Positions 8,187 to 17,545 of a DNA stretch of 64,000 nt are shown piece by piece. This DNA comes from Paracoccus sp. N5 (GTDB lineage: Bacteria > Pseudomonadota > Alphaproteobacteria > Rhodobacterales > Rhodobacteraceae). The position numbers and the translations under genes were made by a program. Where the stretch lies: NCBI RefSeq assembly GCF_000371965.1, contig NZ_AQUO01000001.1:1048001-1112000 (forward strand), read 5' to 3'. The notes under the pieces are model-generated. The model searched no databases. It worked only from the letters and a program-made list of their open reading frames with translations, and was not told the DNA's origin. The stretch's first letter is position 1; each line of letters opens with the position of its first letter.

Positions 8187-9011
8187 TCAGTCGCGCAGCA
8201 GCTCGTTGATCGAGGTCTTGGAACGGGTCTGCGCATCGACGCGCTTCACGATCACCGCGCAGTAAAGGTTCACGCCGTTCTTCGACGGCAGCGAGCCCGC
8301 GACCACGACCGAGCCGGCGGGAACCTCGCCATACATGACCTCGCCGGTCTCGCGGTCGACGATCTTGGTCGACTTGCCGATGAAGACGCCCATGCCCAGG
8401 ACCGAGCCTTCGCGCACGATGCACCCCTCGACCACCTCGGACCGGGCGCCGATGAAGCAATTGTCCTCGATGATGGTCGGGCCGGCCTGCATCGGCTCCA
8501 GCACGCCGCCGATGCCGACGCCGCCCGACAGGTGGACGTTCTTGCCGATCTGCGCGCAGCTGCCCACGGTGGCCCAGGTGTCGACCATGGTGCCCTCGTC
8601 GACATAGGCGCCCAGGTTCACGAAGCTGGGCATCAGCACCACGCCCTTGGCGATATAGGCCGAGCGGCGCACGACGCAGTTCGGCACGGCGCGAAAGCCG
8701 GCGACCTGCCATTGCGCCTGGCCCCAATGCGCGAACTTGCTGTCGACCTTGTCCCACCAGGTGCCGCCCTGCGGGCCGCCGGCGTGGATCTCCATGTCCT
8801 TCAGGCGGAAGCCCAGCAGCACGGCCTTTTTCGCCCATTGGTTCACATGCCAGTCGGCGCCGCGTTTTTCGGCGACGCGCAGCGCGCCCTTGTCCAGCGC
8901 CTCGAGCGTCGCCTCGATGGCGTCGCGGGCCTCGCCCCTGGTGGCGGGGGTGATCTGGTCGCGGATCTCCCAGGCGGATTCGATGGCGGCTTCAAGGGCG
9001 TCATTCGACAT
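8187..9011 (-). CDS. dapD: Tetrahydrodipicolinate N-succinyltransferase
   Basis: Succinylates tetrahydrodipicolinate in the lysine and meso-diaminopimelate pathway, using succinyl-CoA. The 274-residue product has an N-terminal helical domain and then the left-handed beta-helix of hexapeptide transferases (about residues 100-245). Key stretches are VPNCVVRRSAYIAKG, MPSFVNLGAYVDEG and the SGGVGIGGVLEP turn. The ATG ending at 9011 (MSNDALEAAIESAW) fits the family start; the upstream ATG ending at 9047 would add 12 atypical residues. It is divergent from the LOG-family gene and 95 bases away from it. Confidence 0.96.
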   Translation of the reverse strand: MSNDALEAAIESAWEIRDQITPATRGEARDAIEATLEALDKGALRVAEKRGADWHVNQWAKKAVLLGFRLKDMEIHAGGPQGGTWWDKVDSKFAHWGQAQWQVAGFRAVPNCVVRRSAYIAKGVVLMPSFVNLGAYVDEGTMVDTWATVGSCAQIGKNVHLSGGVGIGGVLEPMQAGPTIIEDNCFIGARSEVVEGCIVREGSVLGMGVFIGKSTKIVDRETGEVMYGEVPAGSVVVAGSLPSKNGVNLYCAVIVKRVDAQTRSKTSINELLRD

Positions 9012-9106
9012 GGTCTGGCCTCTCTCGGGATGGAAACTCGTGCCCAAGGGCTATAAGCCGAGGGCTGCGGCCGTGCAATGTACGGCGACCCGTGCCAGAG
9101 GTTTGG

Positions 9107-9934
9107 ATGATGGACGAAGAAGAGCGCAGCCACCCCTTCCGCGACAGCCAGCAGGACGTGGCAGCGGCGCGCATCACCCCCGACACGCCGCAGACCCGCG
9201 CCCCGGCCTATCGGCTGGCCTTCACCGATACCGAATTCCTGCTGCGCGAGGAACTGCGCCCGGTGCGGTTGCAGCTGGAGCTGCTGAAGCCGCAGATGAT
9301 CATGGACGCGCGCGGCATCCGCTCGACCGTGGTGATGTTCGGCGGCGCGCGCATCCCGGCGCCGGCGGAAAAGGACAGCGCCCGCACCCCGGAGCTGGCG
9401 GCGCTGTCGCGCTATTACGACGAGGCGCGCAGCTTTGCCCGCCAGATGACCGAGCGCAGCCTGGAAAGCTATGGCGCCGAGAACGTCATCTGCACCGGCG
9501 GCGGCCCCGGCGTGATGCAGGCCGGCAACATGGGGGCGTTCCAGGCCGGCGGAATCTCGATCGGCCTGTCCATCGTGCTGCCGCATGAGCAGGCGCCGAA
9601 CCAGTATGTGACGCCCGACCTGTGCTTCAACTTCCACTATTTCGCGATCAGGAAGATGCATTTCCTGATGCGCGCCAAGGCGGTGACGGTGTTCCCCGGC
9701 GGCTTCGGCACGCTCGACGAGATGTTCGAGGCCCTGACCCTGATCCAGACCGGCCGCATGACGCGGGTGCCTTTCATCCTGTTCGGCCGCGAATTCTGGC
9801 ACAAGGTCATCAACTGGCAGGCGCTGGCCGAGGCCGGCACCATCAGCCCCGAGGATCTGGAGCTGATCAGCTTCGTCGAAACCGCCGAGGAAGCGGTCGC
9901 GATCATCGACAACTGGGTCGTGCCCTGTCCCTGA
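9107..9934 (+). CDS. LOG-family (TIGR00730-type) Rossmann-fold protein
   Basis: The family includes cytokinin-activating phosphoribohydrolases and nucleotide pyrophosphorylases; the bacterial substrate is likely a nucleotide 5'-monophosphate. The 275-residue protein has both signatures: GGGPGVMQAGNMGA (about residues 130-143) and PGGFGTLDEMFE (about 200-211). It has a longer N-terminal region than short LOG proteins, as in the predicted Rossmann proteins of alphaproteobacteria. ATG codons at 9107 and 9110 are adjacent, with AGAGG upstream suiting either; a GTG at 9092 is less likely. Confidence 0.85.
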   Translation: MMDEEERSHPFRDSQQDVAAARITPDTPQTRAPAYRLAFTDTEFLLREELRPVRLQLELLKPQMIMDARGIRSTVVMFGGARIPAPAEKDSARTPELAALSRYYDEARSFARQMTERSLESYGAENVICTGGGPGVMQAGNMGAFQAGGISIGLSIVLPHEQAPNQYVTPDLCFNFHYFAIRKMHFLMRAKAVTVFPGGFGTLDEMFEALTLIQTGRMTRVPFILFGREFWHKVINWQALAEAGTISPEDLELISFVETAEEAVAIIDNWVVPCP

Positions 9935-9936
9935 GA

Positions 9937-9951
9937 CTGTCCCCGGGACAG
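9937..9951. terminator. Palindrome between convergent genes
   Basis: CTGTCCC-C-GGGACAG is a 15-base perfect palindrome between the stop of the LOG-family gene and the stop of the minus-strand gene at 9953. A second CTGTCCC lies at 9925-9931, so alternative pairings are possible. There is no T-run. A role in 3'-end formation is inferred only from its position. Confidence 0.35.
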
Positions 9952-9952
9952 G

Positions 9953-10474
9953 TCACTTCGGCCACCAGGCGACGAAATCGTTCGGCCCGACGCTGATTGG
10001 CGGCCCGCCGGCGCGGCGCTGCACTTGATCTGCCGCGGCCAGCGCCGCGCCTTCGCGATAGATCGCATAGGTCAGCTCGGGCCGCATCTCGGGCTCGGGC
10101 TGGTCCTCGACCGCGCGCACCACGATGGTGCCCAGCTTCAGGGCGCGCTGGAAGGCCTCGTCATCGCCATACATCGCGTTGAGGAACTTGATGACCTTGG
10201 CGCGGAACACGGCCCTGTCCTGCGGCCCGTCGGAATCCTCGACGGCGGATCTGGCCGGCGCGACGCGCCGGGTCTCGCCCTGCATCGTCTCGCGCGCATG
10301 GGCGATGCCCTCGTGTCCCAGCTGCACATCCTCGCTGGCGGCGGCGGCTTCCTCGACCGGAGGAATCTCGGCCTCGGTCGCGGCGATGATCGCACCGACG
10401 GCGTCGCCGGGACGGAGCTGCGGCGCGGCGACGGGTCCGGCACGGCTTTGGATCGGGTTGGCGAGAGGAATCAT
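9953..10474 (-). CDS. Hypothetical protein, 173 aa
   Basis: I do not recognise a family. The N-terminal 100 residues are Ala/Pro/Glu-rich and probably disordered. The C-terminal half (DRAVFRAKVIKFLNAMYGDDE to the end FVAWWPK) looks like a small folded domain. There is no signal peptide or membrane helix. The ATG ending at 10474 gives a start just inside a region bordering the decayed insertion-sequence stretch, so it may belong to a variable locus. GC-rich codon use supports a real gene rather than a shadow. Confidence 0.55.
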   Translation of the reverse strand: MIPLANPIQSRAGPVAAPQLRPGDAVGAIIAATEAEIPPVEEAAAASEDVQLGHEGIAHARETMQGETRRVAPARSAVEDSDGPQDRAVFRAKVIKFLNAMYGDDEAFQRALKLGTIVVRAVEDQPEPEMRPELTYAIYREGAALAAADQVQRRAGGPPISVGPNDFVAWWPK

Positions 10475-11585
10475 GGCATACCTGGAGACTCATTGACGGA
10501 ATGCCGCATCATAACCCGAAAGCCGCGGTTTTCAGCCGGCCATGCTGCGGTAAATGCTTAAAACCTTAATGGTTCTCGCAGCTTGGCGGGCATTTGGCAG
10601 GTTGGCGGGCCGCTTGCGCATTGCCGAAGATTGTCATCGCCTGCAAGTGACCAGTGCCTTGCCGGACCCCGGCTCCTCGTCGCGCACGGCTGGGCAGGCC
10701 AAGATCGGAACGGATCGCGGTGCTCACCTCTCGTGGCAGAGTTCCGGAGCATACCCCGAAGGTCCCAGCATCTGAGTTGCTCGCTCCGATGCCCTGCGAG
10801 CAGTTCATCCCTTTGGCTGCCGGCAGCAGGAACCGGCGACTTGGCGGCCAAGATATCGGGCTTGCGAGCGCCAATGCTCGCGCCAACCACGCGGCCGGTC
10901 ATCTCCACCTCGGGATAACGAGGGGCCCGGTCTGCACCTTCGCCCGCAAGGTGCGGCTCCCTTTCTGCCCAACTGTGTAGGAAGCCTCCTGACGGCATGC
11001 TCTAGGTCATGCTTAATGGCGATCCAGGTCACGCACCAAATCGGCTCCCACCTAGCCCCCATCGCGCCCCAACTCGACCAGCTGGCGGTGCAGGCCATGG
11101 CCGGGGGCCTGCCCTAAGGCAAAACCGCAGCTGCGCCCCGCTCGCGGCCAGCTTTTCCGTCAGCTTGCGGATGGGATCGGGCCGGTTCGGCACAGAGTCC
11201 CGGTGCCGAACCTCACCGCCGCGCTCGCCATGCGCAGCGGCGACAGAGATCGGCGCCTGATGGACGTCCGGCCCGATGAACCTGTTCCTCTCCATCGGGT
11301 CTTTCTCCCATTCTCGAGGCTCGGCACCAGTCAATCTGGTGCAGCCCTCGAACGGAGAATGCCGCGGGAGAGGCCGCCGACCCAGTCAGCTCACTCCACG
11401 ATCATGGGTGCTAGAGATGCTCTTGAATTACTGGCTGAATCAAAGCGGAACACATTTTGTCGGCACACCGTCTTCTAAGCCCTTCGCAAAGACAGGCACA
11501 CATCAAATGTTGCCGTTTAGCCGAGCGGTGCCCTTACGCGAGGGGAAATGCCGGGACCAACCGCGGCCCCCGGCACATTCGCCAG
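10475..11585. other. 1.1-kb gap without an intact gene
   Basis: This stretch has a visibly more mixed base composition than its surroundings, no long open frame with Paracoccus-like codon use, and short overlapping ORFs in all frames. The only recognisable content is the IS110-type transposase remnant at 11029-11295. The parts at 10475-11010 and 11296-11585 show no gene, tRNA or structured RNA that I can identify. It reads as decayed mobile or foreign DNA between the 173-residue hypothetical gene and rlmH. Confidence 0.6.
11029..11295 (-). pseudogene. IS110-family transposase N-terminal remnant, frameshifted
   Basis: Reading from the ATG ending at 11295, the minus strand encodes MERNRFIGPDVHQ, then GGEVRHRDSVPNRPD and RKLTEKLAASGAQLRFC. 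This is the start of an IS110/IS1111 transposase, with the first catalytic Asp in GPDVH (usual form GLDVHK). After CLRAG the frame shifts by one: the expected GxGLHRQLVELG continues in the next frame (around 11085-11110) and stops almost at once. A full transposase is 300-400 residues, so about three quarters is lost. The element cannot be active. Confidence 0.7.
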
Positions 11586-12053
11586 CTATTCGCGGTGATA
11601 GGGGCTGCCGGCCAGGATGGTGGTGGCGCGATAGATCTGCTCGGCCAGCATGACCCGCACCAGCATATGCGGCCAGACCATGCGGCCGAAGCTAATCGCC
11701 AGGTCGGCGCGCGATCGCAGGCCTGGGTCGATGCCGTCCGCGCCGCCGATCACGAAGGCCAGGTCGCGCGCCGCGTCACGCCAGCCGGCGATGCGGGCGG
11801 CGAATTCGGGCGAGCTGAGCATCTGCCCGCGTTCGTCCAGCACCACCAGCGCGGCGCCGTCGGGAATGGCCTTGGCCAGCAGCGGCGCCTCGGCCGCCAT
11901 GCCGCCGCCGCGCTTGTCCTCGACCTCGACCAGGGTCACCGGCGGCAGGCCAAGCGCGCGGCCCGCCTTGGCGTGGCGGTCAAGGTAATCGGCGATCAGG
12001 CTCGCCTCCGGTCCCTGCCGCAGCCGCCCGACCGCGGCAATGACCATGCGCAT
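11586..12053 (-). CDS. rlmH: 23S rRNA pseudouridine-1915 N3-methyltransferase RlmH
   Basis: Methylates pseudouridine 1915 in helix 69 of 23S rRNA on the assembled ribosome, using SAM. At 155 residues it has the exact family length of a small SPOUT methyltransferase. FVIGGADGIDP (about residues 100-110) is the SAM-binding trefoil knot loop, and the C-terminal AEQIYRATTILAGSPYHRE is the RlmH hallmark ending in YHRE/YHK. It follows rsfS with a 3-base gap on the same strand, the common rsfS-rlmH pair of ribosome-maturation genes. Confidence 0.96.
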   Translation of the reverse strand: MRMVIAAVGRLRQGPEASLIADYLDRHAKAGRALGLPPVTLVEVEDKRGGGMAAEAPLLAKAIPDGAALVVLDERGQMLSSPEFAARIAGWRDAARDLAFVIGGADGIDPGLRSRADLAISFGRMVWPHMLVRVMLAEQIYRATTILAGSPYHRE

Positions 12054-12056
12054 GGC

Positions 12057-12488
12057 TCAGTTCTGGGGCTTGCGGGCCGCTTCCTCGGCGGCGTGGTCGG
12101 CGCGCAGCCGGTCCAGCGTGGCCGAGCGCAGCGCATCGGCGGGCATCCACATCTTTTCCAGCTGATAGAATTCGCGGACCTCGGGGCGGAAGACATGGAC
12201 GATCACGTCGTCGGTGTCGATCAGCACCCAGTCGCCGGTTTCCTTGCCTTCGACGCGGGCCGAGCGTCCGGTCTGTTCTTTCAGGCGCTCCACCAGCTTT
12301 TCGGCGATGGCTGCCACCTGGCGCGCATTGCGGCCCGAGGCGATCACCATGTGATCGGCCATGGCCGAACGGCCGCGCAGGTCGATGGTCACGACATCCT
12401 CGGCCTTGTCGTCGTCGAGAGAGGCAAGAATGCGGTCCAGCAGCTGATCGCTGGTCAGCCCGGGCTCCGCGGTGGTCGCTGCCGGCAC
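12057..12488 (-). CDS. rsfS: Ribosome silencing factor RsfS
   Basis: Binds ribosomal protein uL14 and blocks subunit joining when nutrients fall. The core runs from LLDRILASLDDDKAEDVVTIDLRG to VIVHVFRPEVREFYQLEKMW, which is diagnostic of the RsfS/YbeB family. The start is uncertain. The GTG ending at 12488 has no ribosome binding site, while a CTG ending at 12515 in the same frame has GGAGG eight bases upstream and adds nine residues. An ATG ending at 12523 next to the same GGAGG is out of frame. It lies directly upstream of rlmH. Confidence 0.93.
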   Translation of the reverse strand: MPAATTAEPGLTSDQLLDRILASLDDDKAEDVVTIDLRGRSAMADHMVIASGRNARQVAAIAEKLVERLKEQTGRSARVEGKETGDWVLIDTDDVIVHVFRPEVREFYQLEKMWMPADALRSATLDRLRADHAAEEAARKPQN

Positions 12489-12590
12489 GGGGGCCGACGG
12501 GACGGTATTGGACAGGGGTTCATCCTCCGGTCAACGCGCCGTTCACCCCCGGCGCCGGGCCCTTTCAATGTAGCACGGAATCGCGCCCGC

Positions 12591-12824
12591 TCAATGCGGG
12601 GGCGCAGGAATTCTGGGCGGGTTCGCGTAAAGACAGGCGGAAACCGGCAGATTTCCCCAGGGATCGGGGCAGCGCACCAGGCCCGAGCTCCAGGCCAGCC
12701 GGGGGTGGTCCAGCCGCGCCAATTGCCGGGCGCGCTCCATCGGCGTGTCGGCCAGATAGACCGCCAGGGTGAAAATTGCCACGCAGATCAGCGGGATCAC
12801 CCGCAGGACGATGCGAATCAGCAT
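12591..12824 (-). CDS. Hypothetical membrane-anchored protein, 77 aa
   Basis: Function unknown. The product has one N-terminal hydrophobic helix (residues 2-24, LIRIVLRVIPLICVAIFTL) and a soluble tail of about 50 residues containing two Cys (positions about 52 and 64). The tail would lie in the periplasm if the helix acts as an anchor or signal. AAGGA lies about eight bases before the ATG ending at 12824. It is upstream of rsfS on the same strand, with about 100 bases between. Confidence 0.6.
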   Translation of the reverse strand: MLIRIVLRVIPLICVAIFTLAVYLADTPMERARQLARLDHPRLAWSSGLVRCPDPWGNLPVSACLYANPPRIPAPPH

Positions 12825-12927
12825 GCCCGATCCTTTCCCTCAGTTCCGGGGGCAAGATAGAGGCGAATGCTCAACATGGAATTAACAGCCGCGTGTGACG
12901 ATGTTGAACGCAAGGCAAAACCGGCGT

Positions 12928-13032
12928 ATGACTGCCGACATGCAAGGATTCGTCTATTTCGATATCCATGACCGCGCCCGCCTGCCCGGCCGGTTCTACG
13001 GCGAAAGCCTGTCCGTCACCGCGCGACTTTGA
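12928..13032 (+). CDS. Possible short ORF upstream of leuC, 34 aa
   Basis: MTADMQGFVYFDIHDR... reads for 34 codons to TGA at 13030, or 30 codons from the second ATG at 12940. Codon use is GC-rich, and the frame ends 84 bases before leuC. It has only three or four scattered Leu codons, so it does not look like a classical leucine attenuation leader peptide. It could be a small protein, a gene remnant or chance. No family is recognised. Confidence 0.25.
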   Translation: MTADMQGFVYFDIHDRARLPGRFYGESLSVTARL

Positions 13033-13060
13033 CGGGTGGCGGCGCCTGCGCGCGCGCCCC

Positions 13061-13075
13061 TGGTCCGGCGGACCA
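13061..13075 (+). promoter_or_regulatory. Inverted repeat in the leuC leader
   Basis: TGGTCC-GGC-GGACCA is a perfect 6-bp stem with a three-base loop, 42 bases upstream of the leuC start and just after the short ORF at 12928. It could be part of an operator or leader structure, but no T-run follows and no known leucine regulator site is recognised. Confidence 0.3.
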
Positions 13076-13116
13076 CCAGCGATTTTCCCTAGCTACTCTT
13101 TCGGAAAGAGACAGCC

Positions 13117-14553
<1,437 letters not shown>

Positions 14554-14561
14554 TGCCTGCG

Positions 14562-14584
14562 GGCGGGGTCTTAGCGGCCCCGCC
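14562..14584. terminator. Hairpin between leuC and the antisense membrane gene
   Basis: GGCGGGG (14562-14568) pairs with CCCCGCC (14578-14584). The loop contains the TAA stop of the minus-strand membrane gene (14571-14573). It lies where the two convergent genes meet and could end both transcripts. No clear T-run. Confidence 0.45.
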
Positions 14585-15173
14585 TCAGCAGCAGCAGGGC
14601 GTTGACCGCGATCAGCACCAGCCCGGCGTTCTCGAACCAGAAGTTGAACTTGAGGTTCGCGAAATCCAGGCTGAGGAGCCTGTCGACATGATGGAAACCC
14701 ACCGCGCGCACCAGCACGAAACCGCACAGCACGGCCAGCCCGACCAGGGCCAGGCCATTGCCGCGCATGCGCCCGCGCAGGGATTTCGTGGCCCAGAGCA
14801 GCGCGCCCCCCACGCCCAGCACCAGCCCGGCGATGAAGGCCAGCTGCACCAGCCAGCGGTTGTCGTACCAGCCCTGGGCATGGGCCATGCAGCGCCCGGT
14901 GGCGGTCAGCGCGGTCTGCAGGTCGAGCTGCTTGTTGAAGGCCAGGGCCGCCATCAGCACCGCGATGGCCAGCCACAGCCCGCGCGCCGCGCGGGCGGGG
15001 CGGCGGCGCAGCACCAGGGTCGCCAGCGCCAGGCAGGCCAGATAGGACAGCACCGTCAGCCAGCCGGTGATCTCGGGATCGCCGATCTGCGGGGTCCAGT
15101 CGCGCGCAATGCAGGCGCGCAGGGCGGAAAGGCTGGAAAAACCGAAAAACATCAGCGAAACCCGTATGCACAT
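14571..15173 (-). CDS. Polytopic membrane protein of unknown function, 200 aa
   Basis: The product has five predicted membrane helices (roughly residues 5-25, 40-58, 67-83, 105-130 and 135-160, with a further hydrophobic end before LLLRRGR). It has no recognisable catalytic motif. It lies on the opposite strand between leuC and leuD. Genes in this position in related bacteria are sometimes labelled isopropylmalate isomerase, which the sequence does not support. The start ending at 15173 (MCIRVSLMFFGF) is chosen because the upstream extension is not family-like; a later Met seven residues on is possible. Confidence 0.75.
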   Translation of the reverse strand: MCIRVSLMFFGFSSLSALRACIARDWTPQIGDPEITGWLTVLSYLACLALATLVLRRRPARAARGLWLAIAVLMAALAFNKQLDLQTALTATGRCMAHAQGWYDNRWLVQLAFIAGLVLGVGGALLWATKSLRGRMRGNGLALVGLAVLCGFVLVRAVGFHHVDRLLSLDFANLKFNFWFENAGLVLIAVNALLLLRRGR

Positions 15174-15204
15174 GGCGCCGCGCGCCGGACGGGTCTCGGT
15201 TAAC

Positions 15205-15219
15205 GGGGGCTGCGCCCCC
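15205..15219. promoter_or_regulatory. GC hairpin upstream of leuD
   Basis: GGGGGC-TGC-GCCCCC is a perfect 6-bp stem 25 bases before the leuD start, in the 71-base gap between the divergent membrane gene and leuD. It resembles the GGGGGCTCTGCCCCC module of the repeats near 40.3 and 41.3 kb. Regulatory function is not shown. Confidence 0.35.
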
Positions 15220-15244
15220 AAGTCAATTCTGCGAGGATCAAGAA

Positions 15245-15850
15245 ATGGACAAGTTCACCACCCTGACCGGCATCGCGGCCCCCATGCCGCTGGTCAATAT
15301 CGACACCGACATGATCATCCCGAAACAGTTCCTGAAGACGATCCACCGCTCGGGTCTGGGCAAGAACCTGTTCGACGAGATGCGCTACAATCCCGACGGG
15401 ACCGAGGTGCCGGATTTCGTGCTGAACCAGCCGGCCTGGCGCGACAGCCAGATCATCGTCGCCGGCGACAACTTCGGCTGCGGCAGCTCGCGCGAACATG
15501 CGCCCTGGGCGCTCCTCGATTTCGGCATCCGCTGCGTGATCTCCACCAGCTTCGCCGACATCTTCTACAACAACTGCTTCAAGAACGGCATCCTGCCCAT
15601 CGTCATGCCGCAAGAGGTGGTGGACGTGCTGATGGAGGACGCCCGCAAGGGCGCCAACGCCCGCATGACCGTGGACCTGGAGGCCATGACCGTGACCACC
15701 TCGGACGGCCAGAGCTTCTCCTTCGAGCTGGACCCGTTCCGCCGCCACTGCCTGCTGAACGGGTTGGACGACATCGGCCTGACCATGGAGAAGGCGCCCT
15801 CGATCGACGCCTACGAGACGCAGATGGCCCAGAGCCGGCCTTGGGTGTAA
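15245..15850 (+). CDS. leuD: 3-isopropylmalate dehydratase small subunit
   Basis: The swivel-domain partner of LeuC, completing the isomerase. The 201-residue product starts MDKFTTLTGIAAPMPLVNIDTDMIIP and has GDNFGCGSSREHAPWAL (about residues 77-93), the substrate-binding loop of the family. The ATG at 15245 has GAGGATCAAGA just upstream. Its 3' end is overlapped by the start of the following exported phosphoesterase-like gene. It must have its own promoter or be reached by read-through, because the gene before it is on the other strand. Confidence 0.97.
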   Translation: MDKFTTLTGIAAPMPLVNIDTDMIIPKQFLKTIHRSGLGKNLFDEMRYNPDGTEVPDFVLNQPAWRDSQIIVAGDNFGCGSSREHAPWALLDFGIRCVISTSFADIFYNNCFKNGILPIVMPQEVVDVLMEDARKGANARMTVDLEAMTVTTSDGQSFSFELDPFRRHCLLNGLDDIGLTMEKAPSIDAYETQMAQSRPWV

Positions 15851-16878
15851 GGGCGCTCGCCCTTGCCTTGGCTGTCGCCGCCCTGCCGGCGACGGCCGCG
15901 CCGTTGCGCATTGCCACCTACAGCCCCGACCTGTCGCGCGACGGGCCGGGGCTTTTGCTGCGCGATCTCGGCCGCGAGGATGCGCAGATCGCCGCCGTCG
16001 TCGCCGTGCTGGCCGAAACCCGGCCCGACATCCTGCTGCTGACCGATTTCGACTGGGATTTCGACGGCAAGGCGCTGGATGCCTTTGCCGCCCGGCTGGC
16101 GCAGGCCGGGCTGGATTATCCGCACCGCTTCGCCGCCCGACCGAACAGCGGCACGGCGACCGGGCTGGACCTGGACGCGGACGGGCGGTTGGGCACCGCG
16201 GACGATGCCCAGGGCTTCGGCGAATTCACCGGCCAGGGCGGCATGGCGATCCTCTCGCGCCACCCCATCGGCCCGGTGACGGATTACACGGATGCCCTGT
16301 GGCGCGACCTGCCCGGCAACCTGATGCCCGCGCTGCCCGAGGAGGTGCGGGCGGTGCGCCGGCTGTCCTCGACCGGGCATTGGGACGCGGTGGTGACGGT
16401 GGCGGGCCGGCCGCTGCACCTGCTGGCCATGTCGGCGACGCCGCCGGTCTTCGACGGGCCCGAGGATCTGAACGGCCGCCGCAACCACGACGAGCTGGCC
16501 TTCTGGCTGGGGCACCTGCCCGATGCGCCCTTCGTGCTGGCCGGGAACCTGAACCTGGATCCCCAGGACAGCGAGGGCAGGCCGCAGGCGCTGGCGCAGG
16601 TCATGGCGCATGTCACCGACCCCCTGCCCCGCAGCGCCGGCGGCGCGGCGGCCAAGGGCGGTGTCAACGACAGCCAGAAGGGCGACCCGGGCCTCGATAC
16701 CGGCGACTGGCCCGACGACAAGCCGCCGGGCAACCTGCGGGTGGATTACGTCCTGCCCGCGAAGGGGCTGAAGATCACCGATTCGGGCGTGTTCTGGCCG
16801 GCCGAGGGGCCGCTCGCCAAGGCGGCGCTGACCGCTTCCGCGCATCGCCTGGTCTGGGTAGAGTTGGACTGGCCATGA
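15841..16878 (+). CDS. Exported endonuclease/exonuclease/phosphatase-fold protein
   Basis: A 345-residue protein with a signal peptide (RALALALAVAALPATAAPLR) followed by an EEP domain. Recognisable elements are RIATYSP at the start, FVLAGNLNLDP (the usual GDFNxDP) and a C-terminal VDYVLPAKGL plus SAHRLVWVEL, matching the RxDYV and SDH elements, here with Ala-His. It probably hydrolyses a phosphodiester outside the cytoplasm; the substrate is unknown. The start is inferred: a TTG at 15841 inside the end of leuD is the only start giving a full signal peptide. It overlaps bluB by ATGA. Confidence 0.8.
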   Translation: MGVRALALALAVAALPATAAPLRIATYSPDLSRDGPGLLLRDLGREDAQIAAVVAVLAETRPDILLLTDFDWDFDGKALDAFAARLAQAGLDYPHRFAARPNSGTATGLDLDADGRLGTADDAQGFGEFTGQGGMAILSRHPIGPVTDYTDALWRDLPGNLMPALPEEVRAVRRLSSTGHWDAVVTVAGRPLHLLAMSATPPVFDGPEDLNGRRNHDELAFWLGHLPDAPFVLAGNLNLDPQDSEGRPQALAQVMAHVTDPLPRSAGGAAAKGGVNDSQKGDPGLDTGDWPDDKPPGNLRVDYVLPAKGLKITDSGVFWPAEGPLAKAALTASAHRLVWVELDWP

Positions 16879-17501
16879 CCCAATTCGACGAATCCGACCG
16901 CGACACGCTCGATCGCATCCTGCGCTGGCGCCGCGACATGCGGCATTTCCGCACCGACCCGGTGCCCGAACCCTTGCTGGACGAATTGCACGCCGCGATG
17001 GAGCTTGCGCCCTCGGTCGGCAATTCCCGGCCCTGGCGGGTGATCCGCGTCGAAAGCCCGGGCCTGCGGGCCGAGATCCGCGCCGATTTCCTGCGCTGCA
17101 ATGCCGAGGCCGCCACGGGCTATCAGGGCGAGCAGCGCCGCGCCTATGACGCGCTGAAGCTGGCCGGGCTGGACCGGGCGCCGGTCTGGCTCGCGGTCTT
17201 TACCGACACGAGCCCTGCCGAGGGTCACGGCTTGGGCCGCGCCACCATGCCGGCGACGCTGCACCAGTCCACCGCCATGGCGATCCATACGCTATGGCTG
17301 GCGGCGCGGGTGCGCGGGCTGGGGCTGGGCATGGTCTCGATCCTGGACCCGGCGCATGTCGGCCCGCTGCTGCAAGTGCCCGAGGGCTGGGAATTCACCG
17401 CGCTTCTGTGCCTCGGCTGGCCCGAGTTCACCGACGACACGCCGCTGCTGCATCGCACCGGCTGGCAGGCCAATACCGCGCCAGGCTGGCAGAAACGCTA
17501 G
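16875..17501 (+). CDS. bluB: 5,6-dimethylbenzimidazole synthase BluB
   Basis: An oxygen-dependent flavin-destroying enzyme that turns reduced FMN into dimethylbenzimidazole, the lower ligand of vitamin B12. The 208-residue nitroreductase-fold protein has the BluB hallmarks: ILRWRRDMRHF near residue 14 (the Asp being the conserved one in the RRD motif), APSVGNSRPWR, and GLGLGMVSILDP. It is not in the main cob operon but lies 2.5 kb from the riboswitch, coupled to the upstream phosphoesterase-like gene by ATGA. A strong terminator follows. Confidence 0.93.
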   Translation: MTQFDESDRDTLDRILRWRRDMRHFRTDPVPEPLLDELHAAMELAPSVGNSRPWRVIRVESPGLRAEIRADFLRCNAEAATGYQGEQRRAYDALKLAGLDRAPVWLAVFTDTSPAEGHGLGRATMPATLHQSTAMAIHTLWLAARVRGLGLGMVSILDPAHVGPLLQVPEGWEFTALLCLGWPEFTDDTPLLHRTGWQANTAPGWQKR

Positions 17502-17531
17502 GCCCCGCCGGCGCGCGGCGGGGCCCGTTTT
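17502..17531 (+). terminator. Intrinsic terminator after bluB
   Basis: GCCCCGCC (17502-17509) and GGCGGGGC (17517-17524) form an 8-bp stem with a seven-base loop, followed three bases later by TTTT (17528-17531). It begins right after the bluB stop codon. Confidence 0.85.
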
Positions 17532-17545
17532 CTGGGGGTGGCGGC

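Noticed and set aside
11500..11580. tRNA-like look of the stretch around 11510-11575
   Set aside because: No acceptor stem, T-loop (GGTTCRA) or anticodon arm can be drawn; nothing fits a tRNA cloverleaf.
14571..15173. Calling the antisense membrane gene isopropylmalate isomerase
   Set aside because: It has no aconitase-fold motif or cluster Cys, only membrane helices; the label would come purely from position between leuC and leuD.
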